A DNA stretch of 64,000 nt from PFJX01 sp031426735 (lineage in GTDB: Bacteria > Pseudomonadota > Gammaproteobacteria > Burkholderiales > Thiobacillaceae), in assembly GCA_031426735.1 (NCBI GenBank), contig JASJPK010000013.1, positions 1 through 64,000 on the forward strand. Reading direction: 5' to 3'. Positions 9,067 through 16,875 of the stretch are shown here, piece after piece. The position numbers were made by a program, and so were the translations under genes. A model generated the notes under the pieces. The model searched no databases. It was not told the origin of the DNA and saw only the letters and a program-made list of their open reading frames with translations. The first letter of the stretch is position 1. Each line of letters starts with the position of its first letter.

Positions 9067-9969
9067 ATGAACTGGCTCAAATCACGCGCCCGAACTCGCC
9101 AGCATGCCGTGTTGTCGCCCTATCTGAGCGGGGTTGCCGCCTTGCAGGTGCAGGACGATGGCGTCTTGGCGCGCGTACTGGCCTTTGTGCAACGCGAAAA
9201 TTCACCGCTCTCCGCCGATCTGCTGCACCGGGCCGCGGCGGAGGCCGGCATCAAGGATGCACCGCTGATCGCCCTGCTCGGACAGGACCACTATCAGACC
9301 GTGATGGTGGAGGCGCTCAGTGTGCCGGACGATGAAATCAGGAGTGCGATCCGCTGGAAAGTGAAGGATCTGCTCAGCTTCCATATCGACGATGCGGTGC
9401 TCGACCATTTGCCCGTACCCGGCGGCAGCGGACGGCCGCCGAGTCTGTATGTGGTGGCGGCGCAGGCCACGGCCGTGCGCGCGCTGGTGCAGCCGTATCA
9501 CGAAGCCGGTTTGCCGCTTGATGTGATCGATATCCGCGAAGCCGCCCAGCACAACCTGGCGATGCGTATTGCCCCGGCTGACTATGCCGCCGCCGTGCTG
9601 CATTTCGATGGCGAGAATGGCCTGCTCACCTTCAGCTTCGGCGACAGCCTGATCATGTCGCGGCGCATCGAAGGGCGCGGCGCGACCGGCGAGTCCCTGC
9701 TCGACAAGGTGGCGATGGAAGTGCAGCGTTCGGTCGACTACTTCGAACGCCAGTATTCCTGGCTGCCGCTGGCCAAGTTGTATCTGGCGCCGGTTGCGGA
9801 GGCGTCGGCGTTGCTGCGCCGGCTTGGCGAATACCTGCCGGTCGCTGCGGAAAACCTGGATCTGGCGCGGGTGTTCGACTTCGCCGACCAGGTGCAATTG
9901 CAGGACGTGCAGGTACAGAACGCCGCCTTCCATCTGCTCGGTGCGAGCCTGCGGCGGAGGGCGCAATGA
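9067..9969 (+). CDS. mshI: MSHA biogenesis protein MshI (PilM-like)
   Basis: A 300-residue cytoplasmic protein in the position of MshI, the PilM/GspL-like actin-fold component that links the pilus assembly ATPase to the inner-membrane alignment complex. Phosphate-binding-like segments are weak (VLHFDGENGLLTFSFGDSL), as is usual in MshI. The stop overlaps the next start by 4 bp (ATGA), so it is coupled to the PilN-like gene. Confidence 0.82.
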   Translation: MNWLKSRARTRQHAVLSPYLSGVAALQVQDDGVLARVLAFVQRENSPLSADLLHRAAAEAGIKDAPLIALLGQDHYQTVMVEALSVPDDEIRSAIRWKVKDLLSFHIDDAVLDHLPVPGGSGRPPSLYVVAAQATAVRALVQPYHEAGLPLDVIDIREAAQHNLAMRIAPADYAAAVLHFDGENGLLTFSFGDSLIMSRRIEGRGATGESLLDKVAMEVQRSVDYFERQYSWLPLAKLYLAPVAEASALLRRLGEYLPVAAENLDLARVFDFADQVQLQDVQVQNAAFHLLGASLRRRAQ

Positions 9970-10664
9970 AACAGATCAACCTCTATCAAGCCGAATTTCG
10001 TCCGCCCAAAATCGTCTTGCCGGCGCGCACGCTGGCGTTGAGCGGCGGCGCCCTTCTGCTCGGCATGCTGGCGCTGTACGCCTGGAACGGCTGGCAATTG
10101 CGCCAGTTGCGCGGCCAGGTCGAACAGGTCGTGCAGCGTGCCGAAGCGGTGACGCGCCAGGTGCAGGCCACCGCGATGGGTACGCGCCAGGTCGATCCCG
10201 CCGTGGCTGCCGAGGCGCAAACGCTGGAAACCCGCGTACGCGCGCTGCAACTGGCGCAGGATGCCATCGCCAGCGGCGAACTGGGTGCGGAAACCGGCTA
10301 TGCGGCGCAGTTCAGCGCCCTGGCCCGCGCGGTGAACACTGCGGCCAGCCCGGGTGCCTGGCTGACCGGCGTGACCATCGCCGATAGCGGCCGCGCCCTG
10401 GACCTGCACGGCCGCGCCCTGACCGGCGCCGACGCGGCACGTCTGATCGCCAACCTGCGTCGCGAACCGCTGTTCGTCGGCCTCTCCTTCGCCGGGCTGG
10501 AAGTCGGTGCGCCGGCGCAACACGAGGCGGCGCCGGCAGGCCCGGCTGCCGCATCAGCCGGCAAAGCCGCGCCGCGCTTCCTGGAATTTTCGCTCAGCGC
10601 CCACCTGGCCGAACCGGTCGCGAGCGGTCCGACCAACGTTCGCCCGGAGGGAGGCACGCCATGA
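9966..10664 (+). CDS. PilN-like MSHA alignment-complex protein (MshI2 type)
   Basis: A 232-residue bitopic protein: a short cytoplasmic N terminus (MKQINLYQAEFRP, the PilN INLY motif that docks to PilM), one membrane helix (~residues 20-42), a coiled-coil stretch and a periplasmic ferredoxin-like fold. It ends 4 bp into mshJ. It likely forms the inner-membrane alignment complex with MshI and MshJ. In some genomes this gene is called mshI2. Confidence 0.8.
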   Translation: MKQINLYQAEFRPPKIVLPARTLALSGGALLLGMLALYAWNGWQLRQLRGQVEQVVQRAEAVTRQVQATAMGTRQVDPAVAAEAQTLETRVRALQLAQDAIASGELGAETGYAAQFSALARAVNTAASPGAWLTGVTIADSGRALDLHGRALTGADAARLIANLRREPLFVGLSFAGLEVGAPAQHEAAPAGPAAASAGKAAPRFLEFSLSAHLAEPVASGPTNVRPEGGTP

Positions 10665-11338
10665 AAGCAGTGAGCGACGTTCTACATAAAGTCGATGCCC
10701 TCAGTCTGCGCGAACGCGTCATCCTGTTCGTCTTGATGCTGGCCGGCATCTGGGCGGCCATGGATGCGTTGTTGCTGGCGCCGCAGGAGCGTACCCGCAA
10801 AGCGGAACAGGACAAGATCGCCCAGGCGCGAAGCCAGATGGCCGAGGCGGAACAGGCGCTGGTATTGCGCGCCAGTCAGCCCGATCCCGCACGGATTGCG
10901 CAACAACGCCTGGAAAACGCCCGCCAGAACTTGAATGCGCGCATGCAGACCGCGGCCCGCCTGCAGGCACGCATGGTCGACCCGAAAGACATGGTGCGCG
11001 TGCTGCAAGGCATGCTGGTCGAGCAAGCCGGCCTGCGCCTGGGCAGCCTGCAAACGCTGGCGCCGGAACCGGTCGGCCAACCCGTCCAGGCAGCGAAATC
11101 CGGTACGCAGCCGCCCGCAGCGCCGGCAACGGCGTCGAATCCGCTCTACAAACATGGCGTCAAACTGACCCTGGTCGGCAGCTATGCCGCGCTGACCCGC
11201 TACATGGAAAGCCTGGAACACCTGCCGGTCGGCTTTTACTGGGCACGCGCCGAACTGGATGCCAGCGCACATCCCGAAATCAGCCTGACGCTGACCCTCT
11301 ACACCCTCAGCCTGGAGCAGACATGGTTGACCGTCTGA
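10661..11338 (+). CDS. mshJ: MSHA biogenesis protein MshJ (PilO/GspM-like)
   Basis: A 225-residue protein with one N-terminal membrane helix (RVILFVLMLAGIWAAMDALLL), a charged coiled coil at ~40-105 and a periplasmic domain, as in PilO/GspM. It overlaps both neighbours (start inside the PilN-like gene, 3' end over the mshK start). It is expected to pair with the PilN-like protein in the inner-membrane complex. Confidence 0.82.
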   Translation: MKAVSDVLHKVDALSLRERVILFVLMLAGIWAAMDALLLAPQERTRKAEQDKIAQARSQMAEAEQALVLRASQPDPARIAQQRLENARQNLNARMQTAARLQARMVDPKDMVRVLQGMLVEQAGLRLGSLQTLAPEPVGQPVQAAKSGTQPPAAPATASNPLYKHGVKLTLVGSYAALTRYMESLEHLPVGFYWARAELDASAHPEISLTLTLYTLSLEQTWLTV

Positions 11339-11736
11339 CCTTCGCCGGTATCTTCGTTCTGGCGCAACTGGCCGTTGGCGGGGCCGCCGCTGCCAGCCTC
11401 GACCCGACGCGGCCGCCGGACGGCTTCGCGGAACAGGCCGACAGCACGTCGGCGCCCGCCGTGCCAACGGCCCCGCTGGTGGTATCGAGTCTGTTCTTGA
11501 TGGGCGCCAAGCCTTATGCCGTCGTCGACGGCCAGATCGTGCGGCCGGGCGACCCGCTCGCCGACGGCAAGGTCGGCAAGATCGACGCAAACGGTGTCTG
11601 GATCGTCGTCACCGGCGCCGACCAGCGCCGCGGCGGCATGCGGTTGCTGAAATGGTTGCCCGAAGTCGTCAAGACACCGGTCAAGCCGGGAGATGTACGC
11701 AAGACCCCCGCCGCCGCGCGCACGGAGAAGAAATGA
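11323..11736 (+). CDS. mshK: MSHA biogenesis protein MshK (PilP/GspC-like)
   Basis: A small periplasmic or anchored protein of 137 residues with a hydrophobic N terminus (LTFAGIFVLAQLAVGGAAAA) and a GspC/PilP-type homology domain (LVVSSLFLMGAKPYAVVDGQ, DPLADGKVGKIDANGVWI). Members of this family connect the inner-membrane complex to the secretin. The 3' end overlaps the mshL start (ATGATG across the TGA). Confidence 0.82.
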   Translation: MVDRLTFAGIFVLAQLAVGGAAAASLDPTRPPDGFAEQADSTSAPAVPTAPLVVSSLFLMGAKPYAVVDGQIVRPGDPLADGKVGKIDANGVWIVVTGADQRRGGMRLLKWLPEVVKTPVKPGDVRKTPAAARTEKK

Positions 11737-13481
11737 TGAATACGCTGAACATTCCCCGCTTTTCGAGCGGTCTCGCCTGCCTGGCGCTGATCCTGGTCGG
11801 CTGTGCCCAGGTCAGGGAAAAGCCTGTGTTGCCGACTATTCAGGACGAACTGCGCAAAGCTGCCGCCCCGCAAGCCAGCGCCGCGGCGAAACCCCTGCCC
11901 GCCGCCGTCGAGGCCGCGCTGGCGCCGCAAACCCGGCTGGAACTGCCGAAATCGGCCGGCCAATCGGTCGAGGCGCGCTTCGATCTGGCGGTGAATGCCG
12001 CCTCGGCGCAGCAGGTGTTTCTCGGCATCGCCTCCGGCACCCGCTACAGCATGCTGTTGCACCCGGAAGTCGCCGGCAGCATCACGGTCAACCTGAAGGA
12101 CGTGACCGTGCCCGAGGCGATGGACGCGCTGCGCGAGCTGTACGGCTACGAATACCGCATCGACGGCAACCGCATCTTCGTGCAGCCGCTGACCACGCAG
12201 ACCCGCTTCTATTCCATCGCCTACCCGGCCTCGCTGCGTCAGGGCAAATCGGAATTGCGCGTGATTTCCGGCTCGATTGCGGACAAGGGTGCCAGCTCCG
12301 CCAGCAGTTCCGCGGCGGGCAGCAGCACCAGCGCGCAGGTCGACAGCAGCCGTGTGACGACCTCGGTGGCGAGCGATTTCTGGGGCGAATTGCAATCTTC
12401 GGTCGGCATGCTGATCGGCTGCGCGGTGACCGCCAGCTCGACCGCCGGCGCCGCCGCCGGGGTGGCCAACTGCCCGAGCGGACGCAACGTCGGCGTCAGC
12501 CCGCATACCGGCATGTTGATGGTGCGCGCGTTGCCGATCGAACAGCGGCAGGTCAACGAATACCTGAAAGCTGCGCGCGTGCAGGTCGAGCGCCAGGTCA
12601 TGATCGAGGCCAAGATCATCGACGTGACGCTGAACGAAAACGCGCAGACCGGCATCAACTGGGCGCATTTCCATAACGGCAAGCACAATTGGTCGAAGGG
12701 CGCGACGACCAGCGATTTCGCGGTTCCCGGCGCCGCGCCGGCGAGCAACCTGGCGGCCATGCTGGGCACCGGATTGCCCGCCGCAGCCGGTGCCACCGCG
12801 ACCTCGGCCGGCGTCTTCGGCCTCGCCTTCCAGACCGGCAGCTTCGCCGCCCTGCTCAACTTCCTGGAAAGCCAGGGCCAGGTACAGGTGCTGTCCAGCC
12901 CGCGCATCGCCGCCATCAACAACCAGAAGGCCGTGCTCAAGGTCGGCACCGACGAGTTCTTCGTCACTGAAATCACCAGCACGCCTTCCACCAGCGGCGG
13001 CTCCGGCACGACCACCTCGACCAGCATCACGACGCAGCCGTTCTTCTCCGGCATCGCGCTCGACGTGACACCGCAGATCGACGATGCCGACAACATCATC
13101 CTGCATGTGCATCCGTCGGTCAGCCAGGTGGTCACCGACGACAAATCCGTCACCGTCGGCGGCCAGCCGTTCAGCCTGCCGCTGGCGAAAAGCAGCGTCT
13201 CGGAAACCGACAGCGTGGTGCGCCTGAAGGACGGCGAAATCGCCGCCATCGGCGGCCTGATGAAACGCGAGTCGCGCGACGCCGGCAGCGGCGTGCCCGG
13301 CCTGGGCGACATTCCCGGACTCGGTTATTTCTTCAAGAACACCAACGCGTTGCGCCAGAAGCAGGAACTGGTGATCCTGCTGAAACCGACCTTGATCAAA
13401 CAGCAGGCGGACTGGATGGAAGGCGTGCGCGATGCCAGCGTGCGTTTGCAGTCCTTCGTGCCGGCACCGGTACGGCAATAA
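11733..13481 (+). CDS. mshL: MSHA outer-membrane secretin MshL
   Basis: A secretin of about 582 residues that forms the outer-membrane pore for the pilus. The start ATG 11733 overlaps the mshK stop. A lipoprotein signal peptide ends at LILVGC. An STN/secretin N0-like domain (~residues 85-160) and an N1-type domain precede the conserved secretin core, with VQVLSSPRIAAINNQKAVLKVG, VTPQID and the terminal GGLMKRESRDAG / VPGLGDIPGLGYFF motifs. A Ser/Thr-rich insert lies at ~residues 190-225. Confidence 0.92.
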   Translation: MMNTLNIPRFSSGLACLALILVGCAQVREKPVLPTIQDELRKAAAPQASAAAKPLPAAVEAALAPQTRLELPKSAGQSVEARFDLAVNAASAQQVFLGIASGTRYSMLLHPEVAGSITVNLKDVTVPEAMDALRELYGYEYRIDGNRIFVQPLTTQTRFYSIAYPASLRQGKSELRVISGSIADKGASSASSSAAGSSTSAQVDSSRVTTSVASDFWGELQSSVGMLIGCAVTASSTAGAAAGVANCPSGRNVGVSPHTGMLMVRALPIEQRQVNEYLKAARVQVERQVMIEAKIIDVTLNENAQTGINWAHFHNGKHNWSKGATTSDFAVPGAAPASNLAAMLGTGLPAAAGATATSAGVFGLAFQTGSFAALLNFLESQGQVQVLSSPRIAAINNQKAVLKVGTDEFFVTEITSTPSTSGGSGTTTSTSITTQPFFSGIALDVTPQIDDADNIILHVHPSVSQVVTDDKSVTVGGQPFSLPLAKSSVSETDSVVRLKDGEIAAIGGLMKRESRDAGSGVPGLGDIPGLGYFFKNTNALRQKQELVILLKPTLIKQQADWMEGVRDASVRLQSFVPAPVRQ

Positions 13482-13491
13482 AGCGATCTAC

Positions 13492-14334
13492 GTGTATCTC
13501 GCCCACTTCGGTCTCAAGGAATTTCCCTTCGGCCTGACTCCCGACACCGGCTATTTCTTCCCCGGCGTCGGCGCCCAGGCGGCGCTCAACACTTTGCTGG
13601 TGGCACTGGAATCGGGCGAAGGGTTGATCAAGATCGTCGGCGAGGTCGGCTCCGGCAAAACCCTGCTCTGTCGTTATCTGTTGAATCGGCTGGAAAGCCA
13701 AGGCTGGGCCGCAGCCTACGTGCCCAACCCGCATCTGTCGCCGGCCGCGTTGAACCAGGCCCTGCTGGCCGAACTCGGCGGCGACATCAAACGCAGCGTC
13801 GCCTACGGCCTGACCAAGGCGCTGGAAATGCGCCTGCTCGAACTGGCCCAGGCCGGCAAGCCCGCCGTCGCGCTGATCGACGAGGCGCAGGCGATGCCGC
13901 TGGAAAGCCTGGAGGCGTTGCGCCTGATCACCAATCTGGAAACCGAGAAGCGCAAGTTGCTGCAGATCGTGCTGTTCGGCCAGCCCGAACTGGATGTGCG
14001 CCTGGCCGACCCGTCGGTGCGCCAGATCCGCAGCCGCATCGCCTTCCATGAACGCATCGTGCCGCTGGCCGCGCAGGAAACGCCGGTGTATCTGACGCAT
14101 CGCGGCAGCCAGGCCGGCGCGGCCGGGCCGTTGTTCACGCCGGCCGCCGCGAACAAACTGCATCGTCTCAGCCGGGGCGTGCCGCGCCTGCTCAACATCC
14201 TGGCGCATAAATCCCTGCTGCTGGCCTACGGCGAAGGCCGTGCGCAGGCCGAACCGCGCCATGCCCGCCTGGCCGCGCGCGACACGCCGGGTGCGCGCCT
14301 GGCCTGGTGGGACTACTTGTCGAGGTCCGCATGA
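13492..14334 (+). CDS. mshM: MSHA ATPase MshM (ExeA-like AAA protein)
   Basis: A 280-residue AAA ATPase. The start is GTG 13492, ten bases after the mshL stop, giving the typical N terminus YLAHFGLKEFPFGLTPDTGYFF. Walker A is GEVGSGKTLLCRYL and Walker B is VALIDEAQAM; a sensor-like region follows (RQIRSRIAF). ExeA/MshM proteins are thought to help secretin assembly, sometimes through a peptidoglycan-binding partner. It overlaps mshN by 4 bp. Confidence 0.88.
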   Translation: MYLAHFGLKEFPFGLTPDTGYFFPGVGAQAALNTLLVALESGEGLIKIVGEVGSGKTLLCRYLLNRLESQGWAAAYVPNPHLSPAALNQALLAELGGDIKRSVAYGLTKALEMRLLELAQAGKPAVALIDEAQAMPLESLEALRLITNLETEKRKLLQIVLFGQPELDVRLADPSVRQIRSRIAFHERIVPLAAQETPVYLTHRGSQAGAAGPLFTPAAANKLHRLSRGVPRLLNILAHKSLLLAYGEGRAQAEPRHARLAARDTPGARLAWWDYLSRSA

Positions 14335-15401
14335 GCGTCATCAATCAGGTGTTGAAGAATCTCGACCGCCAGGGCGCCAACGTAAGTACGCCGGCCGGTG
14401 TGTTTGCCGTCGATCGGCGCGATGATGCGGCACCGCGCTGGCCCTGGTTGCTGGGGATAGCCGCCGCTGCCGGCATGGTCGTCTTCGCCTGGTGGTGGCA
14501 GGCAGCGTTGCCGCCGACTGCCGCACCGCGCGCGGCGGAAACGGCGCCACCGCTGCCGATTCCGGCCGAACCCGAGCCGCAGTTGCGCCTGACGCAAGAA
14601 CTCGGCGATGTAGCACCGCGGCGACACGCAAGCGAAGCGCCTGCCGCCAACGCAACGTCCAGGTCCGCCAAGCCCGCCGCGCGGCAGCCCGCACCGGCTA
14701 GCGCCGTGGCTGTCATTCCCGTCTCGAAACCGCGCCTCGATACGCGTCTGCCCGAGATACGCCAACCCGAAGTACGCCAACCCGAGGCCACCAAAGCCCA
14801 GGTGCTGAAGGAAATCAAACCGGCGACGCCGCAGGTCCAGGCCGAGGAAGTCTGGCGGCAAGCCAGCCGCCTGCAGGAACAGGGCCGCAACCACGATGCG
14901 CAGGACAAGCTGGAAAGCGCGTTGCGCCTGGACCCGAGCCATGTCGGCGCGCGCCAGAGCCTGATCGCGCTGGTGCTGGAAGCCGGCGACGGCGCACGCG
15001 CGGAAGCCTTGCTGCGCGAGGGCTTGGCGCAGCAGCCGAACGATGCCTGGTATGCGCGCAGCCTGGCGCAACTGCAGCTGCAACGCGGCGACGCCGCGCA
15101 AGCCGCAGCCATCCTGAAAACCAGCCTGGCCAAGCGCGCCGATGCCGCCAACTGGGGGCTTTACGCCGGCACATTGGCCAAACTCGGCAAGCCGGCCGAT
15201 GCCGCGCTGGCCTATCGGGAAGCGGTGCGGCTGAATCCGGCGCAGGGCAACTGGTGGATCGGCCTCGCCGTGGCGCTGGAGCAAAGCGGCGAGCGCGGCG
15301 AGGCCGGCATGGCCTATCAGCGCGCGCTGCAGACCCGCTTGAGCGGCGAACTGCGCGAATATGCGCAACAGAAGGCCAGGGATCTGGGCGAACCCAGGTA
15401 G
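14331..15401 (+). CDS. mshN: MSHA biogenesis protein MshN (TPR protein)
   Basis: A 356-residue protein starting MSVINQVLKNLDRQGA, the hallmark MshN N terminus, then one membrane helix (~residues 43-60), a Pro/Ala/Glu-rich periplasmic linker with a QPEVRQPE-type repeat, and tetratricopeptide repeats from ~residue 175 to the end. The start overlaps the mshM stop (ATGA). The stop codon lies inside the left arm of a palindromic repeat. It is the last gene of the msh operon in this arrangement. Confidence 0.85.
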   Translation: MSVINQVLKNLDRQGANVSTPAGVFAVDRRDDAAPRWPWLLGIAAAAGMVVFAWWWQAALPPTAAPRAAETAPPLPIPAEPEPQLRLTQELGDVAPRRHASEAPAANATSRSAKPAARQPAPASAVAVIPVSKPRLDTRLPEIRQPEVRQPEATKAQVLKEIKPATPQVQAEEVWRQASRLQEQGRNHDAQDKLESALRLDPSHVGARQSLIALVLEAGDGARAEALLREGLAQQPNDAWYARSLAQLQLQRGDAAQAAAILKTSLAKRADAANWGLYAGTLAKLGKPADAALAYREAVRLNPAQGNWWIGLAVALEQSGERGEAGMAYQRALQTRLSGELREYAQQKARDLGEPR

Positions 15402-15496
15402 GAGGCCCGCTAGCGGGCCGAACCGGCACCGCAAGGGGTACGCCGAATCCGTAAGCGCTCAAGCGCCAACGAGTTCGCTGCAAGCGGGCCTCCTAC
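15398..15496. repeat. Long palindromic repeat between mshN and gshA
   Basis: GTAGGAGGCCCGCTAGCGGG at 15398 is mirrored by GCGGGCCTCCTAC ending at 15496, about 99 bp overall. The interior (15435-15480) carries a block, GCCGAATCCGTAAGC followed by a divergent tail, that recurs inside gshB at about 19036. A stem formed by it could terminate msh transcription. Confidence 0.75.
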
Positions 15497-15537
15497 CCGA
15501 CTAAACTTCGGGGTATCGCACCCAGCCCCGCGCCACC

Positions 15538-16821
15538 ATGGTCCCTCACCTCACCACCGCACTTGCCGGCCCCCTGCTCGACCTGGAACGCCACGTCATC
15601 GACGCCCAGACCGATATCGAACACTGGTTCCGTCGTCAATGGATGCAGCATGCCGCGCCGTTCTACAGCTCGGTCGATCTGCGCAACGCCGGCTTCAAGC
15701 TGGCGCCGGTTGACACCAACCTGTTTCCTGGCGGCTTCAACAACCTGAATCCGGACTTCATGCCGCTGGCGGTGCAGGCGGCGCAGGTCGCAGTGGAAAA
15801 GATGTGCGGCGACGCGCGTCGTTTCCTGATCGTGCCGGAGAACCACACGCGCAACCTGTTCTACCTGCAGAACGTCGCCGCGCTGGCCGACATCATTCGC
15901 AAGACCGGCCTGACCGTGCGCTTCGGCAGCCTGATCCCGGATCTGACCGAACCGCTGACGCTGGATCTGCCCGACGGCGGCCAACTGACGCTGGAACCGA
16001 TTCAACGCAGCGGCAACCGGCTGCACCTGCCGGATTTCGATCCCTGCTCGATCCTGCTCAACAACGATCTTTCCGCCGGCGCGCCGGCCATTCTGCATGG
16101 CCTCGACCCGTCCCAGACCATGCTGCCGCCGCTGCACGCGGGCTGGGCGACGCGACGCAAATCGAACCATTTCACCGCCTACGACCAGGTCGCGCGCGAA
16201 TTTGCCGGCCTCATCGGCATCGACCCGTGGTTGATCAACCCGTATCACGCCTATTGCGGCGAGGTTAACTTCCAGGCCCGTGTCGGCGAAGACTGCCTGG
16301 CCGAGCATGTCGAGGAAGTGCTCGCCAAGACCCGCGCCAAATACGCCGAATACGGCATCGAGCGGGAACCTTTCGTCATCGTCAAAGCCGATGCCGGCAC
16401 CTACGGCATGGGCATCATGACGGTGAAATCCGCCGACGACGTGCGCGATCTCAACCGCAAGCAGCGCAACAAGATGGCGGTGGTCAAGGAAGGCCTGGAA
16501 GTCACCCAGGTGCTGGTGCAGGAAGGCGTACCGACCTTCGAGAGCATCAACGAAGCCGTCGCCGAACCGGTCGTGTACATGATCGACCACTTCGTCATCG
16601 GCGGTTTCTACCGCGTCCATACCAGTCGCGGCATCGACGAAAACCTCAACGCCGCCGGCATGCATTTCGTGCCGCTCGCGTTCGACCAGATCGGCAGTTT
16701 CTGCGACTGCGGCCTGCGCCCGGACGCCCCGCTCAACCGCTTCTACACCTACGGCGTGCTCGCCCGCCTCGCCGCGCTGGCAGCGGCGCTGGAACTGGAG
16801 CAGACGGAGCCGAAGGCATGA
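15538..16821 (+). CDS. gshA: Glutamate-cysteine ligase, proteobacterial GshA type
   Basis: A 427-residue enzyme of the betaproteobacterial/cyanobacterial-type GshA family (ATP-grasp-like, distinct from E. coli GshA). It makes gamma-glutamylcysteine, the first step of glutathione synthesis. Family-typical stretches are seen (VDTNLFPGGFNNL, REPFVIVKADAGTYGMGIMTV, YMIDHFVIGGFYRVH). The second enzyme, GshB, follows 2 kb later, separated by an unrelated regulator gene. Confidence 0.9.
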   Translation: MVPHLTTALAGPLLDLERHVIDAQTDIEHWFRRQWMQHAAPFYSSVDLRNAGFKLAPVDTNLFPGGFNNLNPDFMPLAVQAAQVAVEKMCGDARRFLIVPENHTRNLFYLQNVAALADIIRKTGLTVRFGSLIPDLTEPLTLDLPDGGQLTLEPIQRSGNRLHLPDFDPCSILLNNDLSAGAPAILHGLDPSQTMLPPLHAGWATRRKSNHFTAYDQVAREFAGLIGIDPWLINPYHAYCGEVNFQARVGEDCLAEHVEEVLAKTRAKYAEYGIEREPFVIVKADAGTYGMGIMTVKSADDVRDLNRKQRNKMAVVKEGLEVTQVLVQEGVPTFESINEAVAEPVVYMIDHFVIGGFYRVHTSRGIDENLNAAGMHFVPLAFDQIGSFCDCGLRPDAPLNRFYTYGVLARLAALAAALELEQTEPKA

Positions 16822-16875
16822 GTGCAAGTCACGATTTGTCGAATTTCTAGAAAGGATCAAGGCGGAGATGCACAC

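Noticed and set aside
11514..13478. 654-residue open frame opposite mshL
   Set aside because: Antisense shadow of a clear secretin with Arg/Ala/His-rich composition and no ribosome site.
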